Origin: Proteus penneri
GTDB taxonomy: Bacteria > Pseudomonadota > Gammaproteobacteria > Enterobacterales > Enterobacteriaceae
NCBI RefSeq assembly: GCF_003144535.1
Contig: NZ_PHFJ01000002.1
Location: 310,001 to 374,000, forward strand
DNA length: 64,000 bases
Direction: 5' to 3'
The position numbers and the translations under genes were made by a program. Below the pieces are notes generated by a model, which saw only the letters and a program-made list of their open reading frames with translations, searched no databases and was not told where the DNA came from. Positions 28,580 through 38,073 of the stretch are shown piece after piece (position 1 is the first letter of the stretch; every line of letters begins with the position of its first letter).

Positions 28580-29131
28580 CTAATGGTAGTGAATTGAATG
28601 AATTTTTACTGAATTCAAATGTCGTTTAGAGGTATTGCTATTTTCTAAATGGATATTTGTATTAATTTGTTGTCGCATAATAAACCCGAGGGTTTTTCCT
28701 TTACTTGCAGCAGATTCTAATCGTTTCATCTCTTCTGACGATATTTCTGGTAACCAACCGAGTACGACACTGTAATTACCACTTGCCAACGCTTTTTCCA
28801 TTAAATCAACTGTAGTTATCATATTTATATGATTTAATTGAATTATTTTGTTAAGTGGTAATCCGGCATTTTTTAACCAAGTACGATTTAGCTTTTGTTG
28901 TGGGTTTAGCCACAATAACCAACGTGATTCATAGCTATACTGTTTCAGTAATGGCAAAAGGATGTGATTAATGACGAGCGGATTTTGGTAGAGAAGTTCA
29001 CTCACCATACCTTGTTTATTATTGCTATCGTAAGTCGCCACTGTTGAAGGGATAGATAGAGGTAATACCTCATTTGAGATCTCTTGGAGAATGGCGTTCT
29101 GTCTTGTCGGAGATGATGTTGAGAGTTTCAT
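28580..29131 (-). CDS. sulA: SOS cell division inhibitor SulA
   Basis: A 183-residue cytoplasmic protein that sequesters FtsZ to delay division after DNA damage. Conserved parts include ISEVVY-like MVSELLYQNPLVINHILLPLLKQY, SRWLLWLNPQQKLNRTWLKNAGLPLNKIIQL and VVLGWLPEISSEEMKRLESAA. The C-terminus HSIHYH retains the His-rich tail recognised by Lon in E. coli SulA. A full LexA box lies 22 bases upstream of the ATG. The order ompA-sulA-sxy is as in E. coli. Confidence 0.95.
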   Translation of the reverse strand: MKLSTSSPTRQNAILQEISNEVLPLSIPSTVATYDSNNKQGMVSELLYQNPLVINHILLPLLKQYSYESRWLLWLNPQQKLNRTWLKNAGLPLNKIIQLNHINMITTVDLMEKALASGNYSVVLGWLPEISSEEMKRLESAASKGKTLGFIMRQQINTNIHLENSNTSKRHLNSVKIHSIHYH

Positions 29132-29152
29132 ATTTACCTCGTTCCATATGCA

Positions 29153-29168
29153 CTGTATGAATATACAG
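29153..29168 (-). promoter_or_regulatory. LexA box controlling sulA
   Basis: CTGTATGAATATACAG is a full 16-bp LexA operator (CTGT-N8-ACAG, nearly palindromic, flanked by A and TA). It lies 22 bases before the sulA start, where it would cover the promoter. Confidence 0.95.
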
Positions 29169-29359
29169 TATATCTATATTTCGCTTAAATCAAGCTCATT
29201 TTTTGAAAGTTCCTCTCAAATTTCATGTAAATTTCTATTTTTAAGTTGTTAACTATTGGCAATAAAAGGGAATTTCTTTATTGTCTTTCTTGTGATGTAT
29301 TATGCATGTTTTTGAATTCAAAGATAAAATTTAATCTTAAAGTTTGTTTTGGAGTTTCA

Positions 29360-29968
29360 ATGTTATTTTTACCTGAGCAAAGGAAGGCTCATTTGTTATC
29401 GCGTATTGCACAATATGGAGAGTTAACAACAAAGTCTCAATTTGGTGGTGTTAGCTTAATGATCGATGATGTTATGTTTGCTATCACATCTAACAATGAG
29501 TTTTATTTAAAAGGAAGTGGGTTTTTAGAAACTCTCTTTAAGGCAACGAAAATGAGTTCCTATACCTATTTGAAAAAAGGAATTCCTATCATATTGCGTT
29601 ATTACCATATAACGGATTCGCTATGGAATAATCAGCAAAAATTAGATCAATATATTGATATGACATATCACTACAGCATCCAAGAATATTTAGGACAACG
29701 AAAGAAGCCTTGTAGAATAAAAGACTTACCTAATCTAGGTGTGATATTAGAAAAAAGATTGAATCAAATTGGTATTAATCAAGTTGAAGAACTGCGTTTA
29801 ATCGGTGCTAAAGCGTGTTATCTAAAATTAATGCATGGCCACAATTTGAAAAATAGTGAACTTTTACTTTCATTGGCAGGAGCTATCGTTGGATGCCATC
29901 GTTCTGTATTACCTAGTCAACTTAAAATGGAGTTATTAGATTGGTACAACGAATTATCTTTCCAATAA
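29360..29968 (+). CDS. sxy: Competence/CRP-S regulator Sxy (TfoX)
   Basis: A 202-residue protein with TfoX N-terminal (FGGVSLMIDDVMFAITSNNEFYLKG) and C-terminal (KDLPNLGVILEKRLNQIGINQVEELRLIGA) domains. Sxy acts with CRP at non-canonical CRP-S sites to switch on DNA-uptake genes in gamma-proteobacteria. ATG 29360 follows TTGGAG; the frame is open upstream but the family starts here. About 190 bases of leader separate it from the sulA operator, and in E. coli and Haemophilus the leader is structured and regulatory. No clear CRP-S site was seen. Confidence 0.93.
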   Translation: MLFLPEQRKAHLLSRIAQYGELTTKSQFGGVSLMIDDVMFAITSNNEFYLKGSGFLETLFKATKMSSYTYLKKGIPIILRYYHITDSLWNNQQKLDQYIDMTYHYSIQEYLGQRKKPCRIKDLPNLGVILEKRLNQIGINQVEELRLIGAKACYLKLMHGHNLKNSELLLSLAGAIVGCHRSVLPSQLKMELLDWYNELSFQ

Positions 29969-29981
29969 AATAAAAAGCAAT

Positions 29982-30030
29982 GACCGTTATTTTCTCTAAT
30001 ATACTTATAGAAATTAGAGAAAATAACGTC
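29982..30030. terminator. Long hairpin between convergent sxy and yccS
   Basis: An 18-bp stem with one bulge: GAC(C)GTTATTTTCTCTAAT pairs with ATTAGAGAAAATAACGTC around a 12-base loop. It lacks a long trailing T-run, but its place between two convergent genes suggests a terminator or processing hairpin. Confidence 0.6.
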
Positions 30031-30039
30031 AATAAGAGA

Positions 30040-32202
30040 CTAAGATTGAGGCAGGTTTTTTGATTCGCTTTGCTCAATAATTTGGATGCAGTTAATAATT
30101 TGTGGCAGTAAGTCCAATAGTAATCGGATTTGAGTAAGTACTAATTGAATGCGAGGATTATCGGCATTAGGTAATAGATTGATCCTTTCAATTAATTCTA
30201 CATGAGATTGCTTAAATTCTTTGACTGGTGGCGTTTTGCGACGTAAAGCAGAATCGATATAACACACTGTATCATTAAGTAACGTGAGCACATTCTCGTC
30301 TTCTATTTTTGAACGATGAACGCCAAGAGCAGAAATATAACTGAGTAAAGTATGATTTAAACAAAGTAACTGAAAAGCCACTTCTTGGGATGCTTGATAG
30401 CTTTTGGGCTCTGATGACATATTTGAGATCAGGGAGGCTAATTCACCATCACTACTATGAGCATTTCGACGAGCAATTCGATAACTTAAGCTATTATCTT
30501 TCCCTTGGTAATACTGAATAAGTATGGCATCAAGATAATAACAGTTATTTGTCATTGTTTTTTGAATGACAACTGGTAGCTGACGGAATTTCCAGTCAGG
30601 CCAAATAAAGCTGACAGCAAACCAAGCTATGGCGCAGCCAATTAAGGTATCGATAATACGAGGAAGAGCAACATCATAACCTTCACCAAGCAAATTGAAA
30701 CTTAATAAAACCAATAAAGTAATAAATAGTGTGGCATGTGCGTATTGTATGGTTCTAAATGCAAAAAAGAGCGTACCGGTTATTACAATTAAAACGAGTT
30801 GTCCTTCAATCGAAGGCACAAAATATAAAATAGGGAAGCCAATTAAAATACCAATAATAGTACCACTCACACGTAAAGTAAGACGTCGGCGAGTGGCATT
30901 ATAGTTGGGTTGGCAAACAAAGAGGCTAGTTAATAATATCCAATAACCTCTATCCAATTGGAAAAATTGAATAATGGCATAGCCAATACATAACACTAGT
31001 GACATCCTAACTGCATGTCTAAAAAGCGCCGATTTTGGCGTGAGGTGCTCTTTTATTCTTAGTGCAATATCGCGCCATCCTGTTAAACCATCATCAGAAA
31101 GTTGTGTTTCTTCTTTTTGGTCATGGGATATTTGGTATTGCTCTGTACTAATACTTCGTAAAAGCGCATCAATGCCTTGAAGGTTTTGCAGTAAATTATT
31201 TAAAGGTGTTATTAATTGTGGTTCTGAGGTCGTTTTTTTTAAATGATTTAATGCATTCTCTAGATAATTTATAGCACGTTCTAATGAAGGATTATGCTGA
31301 TATTTTTTATGCCAAAGAATAGATTGTGCAACTTGTTCACAAGCTCGAGCCTGCATAGAAAGTAAACGTTGAAACCGAAATAACACATCGCTATGCCGTA
31401 ATTCATTACTTAATAGCTGGTATTGAGCATGTGACGAACTTGCTCGCTCATGAATATCTTGAGCAACGAAATAGTAATGAAGTGTGAAACGACTACTACG
31501 TTGGCCTCTATCACCTTTTAATCGACTTAATAATGTAACTTTAGTTTGGTTCATCGTGTCAATTAATTGGCTATTTGCCATTGCTAAATTATAAAGCGAG
31601 TGTTGATAGTCATCTTCGATATCTGGATCAAATAATGTCGCTTTAGCTTCGAGGTAAGTTGCGAGTTGTTGGTAACAGCGAGTTAGATTGTCCTGAACTG
31701 GGCGAATTGGGAATAATAAGTGACCAATTAATGTTAAAGAGTTATACCAAATAGCGCCTAATAATAATAAAACGGGTTGTTCATACCATTCTGGGAAAAT
31801 AGGCATACCGAGCATAGTATAAATCGCGATTAATAAAGCACCAAAAGCAATAGTTGCGTACCGTTGCCCTAAAGCACCCAATAAAATAAATCCCCAAGTA
31901 GAAATAGCTAAACCACAAAAGAATAAAATAGGATATGGATAAAGTAATCCTATAGATGCTGAAGCAAGAAGAAAACAGCATAAAGTGATAACTAGGTTTT
32001 TTAAACGACCAACAAGCCTATCATCTAAGTCAGTTAATGCAGCCGCAACCACGCCTAAAGTTAGAGGAATTGTATATTTAGGCTCTTGCCCTAAAATCCA
32101 AGGAAACAAAGTCGTTCCTGTAAGCGCGATTATTATGCGAATATAATATAAAAAGTGGCTATTATAGATAAATCGGCGGGCGCCATTTAGCAAAGTGAAC
32201 AC
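30040..32202 (-). CDS. yccS: Inner membrane protein YccS (FUSC/aromatic acid exporter-like)
   Basis: A 720-residue inner-membrane protein with two clusters of membrane helices (about residues 15-165 and 395-530) separated and followed by soluble helical parts, the YccS/YhfK layout. Diagnostic stretches include LTLGVVAAALTDLDDRLVGRLKNL and RHAVRMSLVLCIGYAIIQFF. The family is related to FUSC exporters, but the substrate is unknown. It is divergent from helD as in E. coli and convergent with sxy. Confidence 0.94.
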   Translation of the reverse strand: MFTLLNGARRFIYNSHFLYYIRIIIALTGTTLFPWILGQEPKYTIPLTLGVVAAALTDLDDRLVGRLKNLVITLCCFLLASASIGLLYPYPILFFCGLAISTWGFILLGALGQRYATIAFGALLIAIYTMLGMPIFPEWYEQPVLLLLGAIWYNSLTLIGHLLFPIRPVQDNLTRCYQQLATYLEAKATLFDPDIEDDYQHSLYNLAMANSQLIDTMNQTKVTLLSRLKGDRGQRSSRFTLHYYFVAQDIHERASSSHAQYQLLSNELRHSDVLFRFQRLLSMQARACEQVAQSILWHKKYQHNPSLERAINYLENALNHLKKTTSEPQLITPLNNLLQNLQGIDALLRSISTEQYQISHDQKEETQLSDDGLTGWRDIALRIKEHLTPKSALFRHAVRMSLVLCIGYAIIQFFQLDRGYWILLTSLFVCQPNYNATRRRLTLRVSGTIIGILIGFPILYFVPSIEGQLVLIVITGTLFFAFRTIQYAHATLFITLLVLLSFNLLGEGYDVALPRIIDTLIGCAIAWFAVSFIWPDWKFRQLPVVIQKTMTNNCYYLDAILIQYYQGKDNSLSYRIARRNAHSSDGELASLISNMSSEPKSYQASQEVAFQLLCLNHTLLSYISALGVHRSKIEDENVLTLLNDTVCYIDSALRRKTPPVKEFKQSHVELIERINLLPNADNPRIQLVLTQIRLLLDLLPQIINCIQIIEQSESKNLPQS

Positions 32203-32316
32203 AAAAAGCCCTTAAATAAACAAGATGAAGATAATTACCTCTTAGAATATAGGGTTTATCACCGATTAAAAAGAGCTTAACGACAGACTATTTGTTATTT
32301 ATTGCAGGAATTACGT

Positions 32317-34368
32317 ATGGAACTGAAATCCACCCCGATGGGACAACGTTTAGCACAACATCCATATAATAGAGTCAAATTGTTAAATGCAGGCATTGAA
32401 GTCAGTGGTGAAAAACATCAGTATTTAATTCCTTTTAACGAACTGATTAATATTTTCTGTAAAAAAGGGATTGTGTGGGGGGAGTTAGAATTTTTATTGT
32501 CTGAAGATAAAGTTGTTCGATTACATGGAACGGATTGGGAAGAAACTCAACAGTTTTATCGTTATCTTTATCAATCATGGCAAAATTGGAGTAAAGAAAT
32601 GAGCGAAATAAGCGCTCAAGTACTTGAGAAGCAACTCCATAATATTAATGAAATAACCCAATCAAATAGATGGATAAAACAGTCTAAACTTAGCGAAATT
32701 CAACAATCTATAAAAGATAGCTTTTCTGCTATTCCCCTCCCTCTTGAACGCCTTATTCAATTTGACAATTGTCATACTCTTTATCAGCAATGTTTAGAGT
32801 GGCTAAAGCAAGGTGAAGCACTTATTAATAAAGAAAATTCTGTTTGGGTAACCCAAATATTAAATGAGCATGCGGAATTTTTTAATACGATTGAATCATC
32901 GCCATTAAATGAATCACAGTGTCGTGCCGTAATTAATGGAGAAGAAAATATTCTTGTTCTCGCTGGTGCAGGAAGTGGTAAAACATCGGTATTAGTTGCC
33001 AGAGCGGGGTGGCTATTACGTCGCCAATTGGCACAACCTGATCAAATTTTATTACTTGCTTTTGGGCGTAAAGCCGCACAAGAAATGAATGAAAGGCTTT
33101 CTAGTCGTTTAAATAGCGATATTATGGCAAAAACGTTTCATGCACTGGCATTATCCATTATTCAACAAGCGACAAAAAAGCACCCCAAAATTAGTGAGCT
33201 TGAAATAAATAGTGAAAAAAGAAGAACTCTATTATTAGGTGAATGGAGAGCTCAGTGTCAGCAGAAAAAAGCACAAGCAAAAGGATGGCGAGAGTGGTTA
33301 TCTCAAGAGTTTGAATGGGATATCCCTGATGGTGAGTTTTGGCATGATAAAAAATTAGAAAACCAAGTTGCTGTAAGATTAGAGCGTTGGGTTGGTCTAT
33401 TAAGGATGCAAGGTGGTAGCCAAAAATCTCTGATTGAAAGTGTGGATCCCGAATATACCGAATCTTTTAAAAAGTATTTAAAATTATTATCGCCATTATT
33501 AAAAGCTTGGAAAACCGCATTAAAAGAAGAAGATGCGATCGATTTTTCAGGCTTATTGCATCAAGCTATTAACCTTATTGAAAAAGGGCGTTTCATTAGC
33601 CCATGGAAACATATTCTTGTTGATGAGTTCCAAGATATTTCACCATTAAGAGCTTCATTATTAACCGCATTAAAACAGCAAAATAAACAAACATCTCTAT
33701 TTGCAGTAGGAGATGATTGGCAAGCCATTTATCGTTTTAGTGGTGCGGAATTATTATTAACGACTTCTTTCCATCACGCTTTTGGTGAAGGTGCTGAATG
33801 CGCATTAGATACGACTTATCGTTTTAATGACACGATAGGAAATGTTGCCAATACGTTTATTCAACAGAATCCAGTTCAATTATCTAAACCGTTAAATAGT
33901 CTAGTGAAAGGTAATAAAAAGTCTGTTGTATTGTTATCTGACGATCAACTTGAAAATTTACTAAATAAAATGAGTGGTTATGTAGAAGAAAATGAAACTA
34001 TTCTTTTACTCGCTCGTTATCACTATTTAAAACCAGAATTATTAAAAAAAGCTAAGACACGTTGGCCTAAATTAAATTTAGAATTTATGACTTTTCATGC
34101 ATCGAAGGGGCAACAAGCTGATTACGTTATTATTTTAGGTTTACAAGAGGGTAAAGATGGTTTCCCTGCACCTGCAAGGGAATCAATTATTGAATTAGCG
34201 TTATTACCAAAAGTTGAAGATTATCCTAATGCGGAAGAACGACGTTTAATGTATGTCGCATTAACAAGAGCAAAAACACAAGTATGGCTATTATTTAATA
34301 AACAACAGCCATCTTGTTTTGTTTTAGAGCTAAAATCTCAAGGTGTTCCTATACAGCGAAAACCTTAA
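32317..34368 (+). CDS. helD: DNA helicase IV
   Basis: A UvrD/Rep-type superfamily 1 helicase of 683 residues (E. coli HelD 684), unwinding DNA 3' to 5'. Motifs seen: Walker A LAGAGSGKTSVL, motif II LVDEFQDISPLR, motif III GDDWQAIYRFSGAE, and motif VI VALTRAKTQVWLL. ATG 32317 follows CAGGAA and gives MELKSTPMGQRLAQHPYNRV as in E. coli. It ends 2 bases before the convergent mgsA stop, with no terminator between them. Confidence 0.95.
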   Translation: MELKSTPMGQRLAQHPYNRVKLLNAGIEVSGEKHQYLIPFNELINIFCKKGIVWGELEFLLSEDKVVRLHGTDWEETQQFYRYLYQSWQNWSKEMSEISAQVLEKQLHNINEITQSNRWIKQSKLSEIQQSIKDSFSAIPLPLERLIQFDNCHTLYQQCLEWLKQGEALINKENSVWVTQILNEHAEFFNTIESSPLNESQCRAVINGEENILVLAGAGSGKTSVLVARAGWLLRRQLAQPDQILLLAFGRKAAQEMNERLSSRLNSDIMAKTFHALALSIIQQATKKHPKISELEINSEKRRTLLLGEWRAQCQQKKAQAKGWREWLSQEFEWDIPDGEFWHDKKLENQVAVRLERWVGLLRMQGGSQKSLIESVDPEYTESFKKYLKLLSPLLKAWKTALKEEDAIDFSGLLHQAINLIEKGRFISPWKHILVDEFQDISPLRASLLTALKQQNKQTSLFAVGDDWQAIYRFSGAELLLTTSFHHAFGEGAECALDTTYRFNDTIGNVANTFIQQNPVQLSKPLNSLVKGNKKSVVLLSDDQLENLLNKMSGYVEENETILLLARYHYLKPELLKKAKTRWPKLNLEFMTFHASKGQQADYVIILGLQEGKDGFPAPARESIIELALLPKVEDYPNAEERRLMYVALTRAKTQVWLLFNKQQPSCFVLELKSQGVPIQRKP

Positions 34369-34370
34369 AA

Positions 34371-34829
34371 TTATTTTAGTCTTTCTTTTAAATAACCTTC
34401 GTAATCAGGAATTTTAATTGTTGATTCTTGTGAAAACAGAGGCGATGAAATTAAAAAGTTCGCGGTTGCACGATTGGTGGCAACCGGAATATTCCATACT
34501 GTTGCTAAGCGTAGAAGGGCTTTAACATCTGGGTCGTGGGGAACGGCGTTCAATGGGTCCCAAAAGAAAATCATAATGTCGATTTTTTTTTCAGCGATCA
34601 TTGCACCTATTTGTTGGTCACCGCCCATTGGGCCACTTAGCATTTGAGTAACACTTAGGCCTGTGTGCTGGTTAATTAAATTTCCTGTGGTTCCTGTTGC
34701 AAATAACTTATGTAGAGACAGTTGTTCACGATTATTTTGAACCCATTCAAGTAATGAGCTTTTGCAGTGATCATGGGCAACAAGCGCGATATTTTTTTCT
34801 TTTAAGAGCGTGCGGTCAATTTGTTCCAT
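34371..34829 (-). CDS. mgsA: Methylglyoxal synthase
   Basis: A 152-residue enzyme (E. coli also 152) that converts dihydroxyacetone phosphate to methylglyoxal and phosphate, bypassing lower glycolysis when phosphate is short. Active-site segments are intact: [24 protein letters not shown] with the catalytic Asp, [20 protein letters not shown]. It is convergent with helD, as in E. coli. Confidence 0.97.
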   Translation of the reverse strand: MEQIDRTLLKEKNIALVAHDHCKSSLLEWVQNNREQLSLHKLFATGTTGNLINQHTGLSVTQMLSGPMGGDQQIGAMIAEKKIDIMIFFWDPLNAVPHDPDVKALLRLATVWNIPVATNRATANFLISSPLFSQESTIKIPDYEGYLKERLK

Positions 34830-34966
34830 TTGATACCTTTAAAAATAAATATAGTTATTGTTTCAGCTGTCAAAATACCTTTTTTTTATCTTACAAGCTA
34901 TGAACGGATCAAGATACTATGATGTATCATAATATTTTCAATCTTCATGATGAACGGAGTATATAA

Positions 34967-35380
34967 ATGGTGGACTCAGACATTTATGACATTTTAAGAA
35001 GTGTCAAAACAATTGCACTTGTTGGAGCGAGTAGCAAAGAAGATCGCCCAAGCTATAAAGTCATGAAATTCCTATTAGAACAAGGCTATGATGTTATTCC
35101 TGTCAATCCAAGCATGTCAGGGCAAACCTTATTAGGGCAGAAATGCTATGCCTCATTAAAAGATATTCCTATTGCTGTTGATATGGTGGATGTTTTTCGT
35201 CAATCTGACGTTGCATTAGAAATTGCACAAGAAGCAATTGCAATTAATGCCAAAGTATTATGGTTGCAGATTGGTGTTATCAATGAAGATGCCAAAGAGT
35301 TAGCAGAAAAAGCAGGATTACGAGTTGTTATGGATCGCTGTCCTAAAAAAGAAATTGAAGCACATGGACTTCCTTGGTAA
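34967..35380 (+). CDS. yccU: CoA-binding domain protein YccU
   Basis: A 137-residue soluble protein with a Rossmann-like CoA-binding domain: VALVGASSKEDRPSYKVMKFLLEQGYDVIPVNP and the end VVMDRCPKKEIE. The biochemical role is unknown. The length matches E. coli YccU. ATG follows ACGGAG. A bidirectional terminator separates it from hspQ. Confidence 0.93.
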   Translation: MVDSDIYDILRSVKTIALVGASSKEDRPSYKVMKFLLEQGYDVIPVNPSMSGQTLLGQKCYASLKDIPIAVDMVDVFRQSDVALEIAQEAIAINAKVLWLQIGVINEDAKELAEKAGLRVVMDRCPKKEIEAHGLPW

Positions 35381-35393
35381 TGAACTAAAATAA

Positions 35394-35419
35394 AATCGCC
35401 GAAAACAAATTCGGCGATT
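35394..35419. terminator. Terminator between yccU and hspQ
   Basis: A 9-bp perfect stem (AATCGCCGA/TCGGCGATT) with an 8-base A-rich loop, between convergent genes. Confidence 0.8.
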
Positions 35420-35459
35420 ATCATATTTATTCAGCTCACAGCTTATTTAGATTATTCGG

Positions 35460-35780
35460 TTAATTTCGTAATTGTGGAGCCTGTAATTGGCTACGAATTG
35501 ACTGCGATAGCTCATCCAATGAGTCATTATCTAAGTGTTCATCTGAAACTTCATAAGTTATCTGTGCTTCAGCAAGATAAGTATGAACGGGCTGTCCTTC
35601 ATCATCTTCCATCACAACATGGTACCAAGGTGCTGCTCGCAAGGTCACATTAGATGCAATATCATCCTCATTAGGCTGATCAAGGGAATATTCAGCATCC
35701 ACATCGACAACAACGCCTAAGTAGCCGAGTAATTTATGTCTAACTTGCTGTCCTATCCCAAATTTGCTGGCGGTCATCAT
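35460..35780 (-). CDS. hspQ: Heat-shock protein HspQ
   Basis: A 105-106-residue protein. In E. coli HspQ binds hemimethylated oriC DNA and is a Lon substrate and specificity enhancer. The sequence [25 protein letters not shown] and [14 protein letters not shown]...[10 protein letters not shown] is close to E. coli HspQ. The start is ATGATG, with a strong GGAGGT 6-9 bases upstream. A heat-shock promoter is expected, but I could not assign boxes with confidence. Confidence 0.96.
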   Translation of the reverse strand: MMTASKFGIGQQVRHKLLGYLGVVVDVDAEYSLDQPNEDDIASNVTLRAAPWYHVVMEDDEGQPVHTYLAEAQITYEVSDEHLDNDSLDELSQSIRSQLQAPQLRN

Positions 35781-35977
35781 AGTATCACCTCCATATAGCC
35801 TTGCTTATTGGTTATATATATGAGGGTACAAAGTGAAATTTCAAGGATTTGAAAAAAATATAATCCTTTGCTTTCATTATGAATAAAGAACCTCACAAAA
35901 TCAGATTATCTATTGTATAAAGAAAAGACAATAACCTGAGTAGAATTTTTATTTTAACAACACTATCAGGAGAGCAT

Positions 35978-36259
35978 ATGAAAATGGGTAGAGAATATAT
36001 TATTCAAGGGCGTGTGCAAGGCGTTGGATTCCGTTTTTTTACTTATCAATGGATGAAAAAACAACCAATAACAGGGTATGTTTGGAATCGTGATGACGGT
36101 AGCGTGGGAGTAAAGGCTTTCGCGAAAGAGAATGCATTAAAAGAATTTGAAGATTGGTTAGAAGCTGGTGGACCAAGAAGTGCTAATATTACATTTTGGT
36201 CAGCGACACCTTGTGAATATGAACAGATGGCAGATTTTTCAATCCACCATTATGAGTAA
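35978..36259 (+). CDS. acyP: Acylphosphatase
   Basis: A 93-residue enzyme (YccX) hydrolysing acyl phosphates. The catalytic Arg lies in the phosphate loop GRVQGVGFRFFTYQ and the Asn in VWNRDDGSV, both family signatures. ATG follows AGGAGAGC. It is convergent with tusE across a short hairpin. Confidence 0.95.
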   Translation: MKMGREYIIQGRVQGVGFRFFTYQWMKKQPITGYVWNRDDGSVGVKAFAKENALKEFEDWLEAGGPRSANITFWSATPCEYEQMADFSIHHYE

Positions 36260-36279
36260 TATTGTTTTAATGATTTTTA

Positions 36280-36302
36280 ATTATCTTTTATCTAAAGATA
36301 AT
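36280..36302. terminator. Hairpin between acyP and tusE
   Basis: A 9-bp stem (ATTATCTTT/AAAGATAAT) between convergent genes. It is A/T only, so its strength is uncertain. Confidence 0.5.
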
Positions 36303-36303
36303 A

Positions 36304-36633
36304 TTAAATACATTTAACGGGTTTTGGTAAACCAGCGAGTTTTGTCGCTTGTTTTGCAGGGCCTTTAGGAAATAAACGATAAAGATAACGGCTATTTCCT
36401 TTTTCATCGCCATATTTTTGTGCAAGCGCTTTTACTAACATACGAATAGCGGGGGAGGTATTAAATTCTAAATAAAACTGTCGAACAAAACGGATAATTT
36501 CCCAGTGCTGTTCTGTTAGCTCAATTTCTTCTAATTCAGCTAATATTGGAACCATATCTTCATTCCATTCATTGCTATTTTTTAAATAACCATGACTATC
36601 TGTCTCGATTTCTTTTCCGTTAAATACAAACAT
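36304..36633 (-). CDS. tusE: Sulfur relay protein TusE
   Basis: A 109-residue DsrC-like protein that takes sulfur from the TusBCD complex and hands it to MnmA for 2-thiolation of tRNA wobble uridine. The conserved penultimate Cys (PKPVKCI end) and the block [47 protein letters not shown] are present. The start ATG 36633 gives the E. coli length; an in-frame TTG at 36648 would add five residues without a ribosome site. Confidence 0.95.
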   Translation of the reverse strand: MFVFNGKEIETDSHGYLKNSNEWNEDMVPILAELEEIELTEQHWEIIRFVRQFYLEFNTSPAIRMLVKALAQKYGDEKGNSRYLYRLFPKGPAKQATKLAGLPKPVKCI

Positions 36634-36815
36634 GTGCGTAGCAACCAATCAAAAATAATATTGCTAATTTATCAAAAATAAGGGAAATACCCAAGTAGAA
36701 CCCATAAATCGTTGATAAATTAAGCCATTGACTTGTAATGCGTTTAATTTTACGGCAAACAGTACAATAAGGGCTTTACAACATAAGCTTAGGTGTTTAT
36801 ATTGCTCCCCATTGC

Positions 36816-36903
36816 GGAGGGGTGGCCGAGCGGCTGAAGGCAGCGGTCTTGAAAACCGCCGATGGGAAACCATCCGAGAGTTCGAATCTCTCCTCCTCCG
36901 CCA
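36816..36903 (+). tRNA. serT: tRNA-Ser(UGA)
   Basis: An 88-base tRNA with encoded CCA. Acceptor arm GGAGGGG pairs with CTCCTCC (one G-U), anticodon TGA at 36850-36852 in loop CTTGAAA, a long variable arm (GATGGGAAACCATC) as in serine tRNAs, and T-arm GAGAGTTCGAATCTCTC. The position beside tusE matches E. coli serT. The 3' end is next to a decayed integrase, so it has served as an integration site. Confidence 0.97.
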
Positions 36904-37056
36904 TTTCATCATCGCCTAGCATTTCCTTATCCCAAGTAAATCAAGCATTCCAACTAAATCCCATCATTCCAACGTCTACTAACGTCCATTGAAAGCTATC
37001 TACTTTAGCTGGTACAAATAGGGTACATTTATACCTTATGATTTGAGTCCTCCCAA

Positions 37057-37200
37057 ATGAAGCTAACCGTTAAACAATTGATCCTAGTAAATCTAAAGAG
37101 AAAGATTGCTAGCTATTTGATAGTGGTGGGTTGTATCTAGGCTGAGAGTGGTAATCGTAGCCAGTCCCCATTAAAGCTAATGGTATTGATATTAATGCGC
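37057..37200 (+). pseudogene. Remnant of a P4-type tyrosine integrase N-terminus
   Basis: From ATG 37057 the frame reads MKLTVKQ. After a one-base shift it reads D P S K S K E K D C (stop) L F D S G G L Y L (37079-37136). Together this matches the conserved start of P4-family integrases (MKLTVKQIDAAKPKEKxYKLFDxGGLYL). A weaker AESGN follows in another frame, then similarity is lost. It starts 154 bases after the tRNA-Ser end, the normal place for such an integrase, and GGTACA-like motifs lie before it. Only about 45 codons can be recognised, so it is a dead stub left by a lost island. Confidence 0.7.
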
Positions 37201-37353
37201 TGGAGTTAATGATCTGTCAGAAAGGAAACTAATTAATTTCACAGGTTGTTATGAGTAGTTTGTTAACAGAGTCGTAGATAGTTACTTGCTAGAATCTGTA
37301 TGTAAATGTAATCTTTAATGCCTATTCATGTTTGTAACGAGATTTCTATCAAA

Positions 37354-38037
37354 ATGAAAAATTTATTAGTTTCAATTGGTTGTGCTTTTACTTTATCTGG
37401 GTGTGCTGTGACTGAATATAATTACACTCCAGACTTGTATAAAATAAGTGAGCCGAAAGTAGGGAGTGTTAATCGTGCGACCATAGGTCAAAGTTTAGTA
37501 AGAGAAGGTAATATAAGTGAACTAAGAGCGATTAAGGTACTAAACCCAATACAAATAGATCTGGCCTATAAAATTATTCCTGGTGTATTCAAAAAAGTTG
37601 GTTCAAGCGACAAAGGCGATTTTTATATGCCAACTCAAACTATTGACTCTGGTTCTGTAGTTGTTGAGGTTCTTGGCCAGCCATGGAGTTCAATTTTAAT
37701 AAAAAAAGGAGCTAAGGCTGATGAGATTTGTATTGTAACTGACTTAAATGTTGCTGTTTGTAGTGATAAGGCTAAGATTGAATATCTTAAGTTGAATAAT
37801 TCCGATGGTAATTCATTTGAGCAGGCTTTAATTTTTAATGGAATAAATAATCAAATTGTAGATGTTAGTTATAGAAAAATAGGCTCAAACATAGAAAATC
37901 AAGGGTTTGGTAACAACATTCAATTTAATCTTAAAGAAAGTAATATTATCTCCTATGAAAATGTTAAATTGAAAGTTATAAATAGTTCTGATAATTCATT
38001 AACGTATGAAGTGATAAGTAATTTTTCTAGTAATTAA
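37354..38037 (+). CDS. Putative lipoprotein of unknown function
   Basis: A 227-residue protein with a lipoprotein signal (MKNLLVSIGCAFTLSGC, lipobox LSGC), so it is probably lipid-anchored in the envelope. The mature part starts AVTEYNYTPDLYKISEP and has no motif I recognise; it looks beta-rich and ends NSLTYEVISNFSSN. ATG 37354 is chosen because it begins directly at the signal peptide, though no strong ribosome site is visible. It lies just after the integrase stub, has lower G+C than the core genes, and may be island cargo. Confidence 0.75.
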   Translation: MKNLLVSIGCAFTLSGCAVTEYNYTPDLYKISEPKVGSVNRATIGQSLVREGNISELRAIKVLNPIQIDLAYKIIPGVFKKVGSSDKGDFYMPTQTIDSGSVVVEVLGQPWSSILIKKGAKADEICIVTDLNVAVCSDKAKIEYLKLNNSDGNSFEQALIFNGINNQIVDVSYRKIGSNIENQGFGNNIQFNLKESNIISYENVKLKVINSSDNSLTYEVISNFSSN

Positions 38038-38073
38038 AATTATCAAAAATGAATGGTTGTCTCCTCAAAATAT

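Noticed and set aside
36900..37060. Duplicate of the tRNA-Ser 3' end as a right attachment site
   Set aside because: Scanning by eye downstream to 56 kb found no convincing second copy of the last ~20 tRNA bases.
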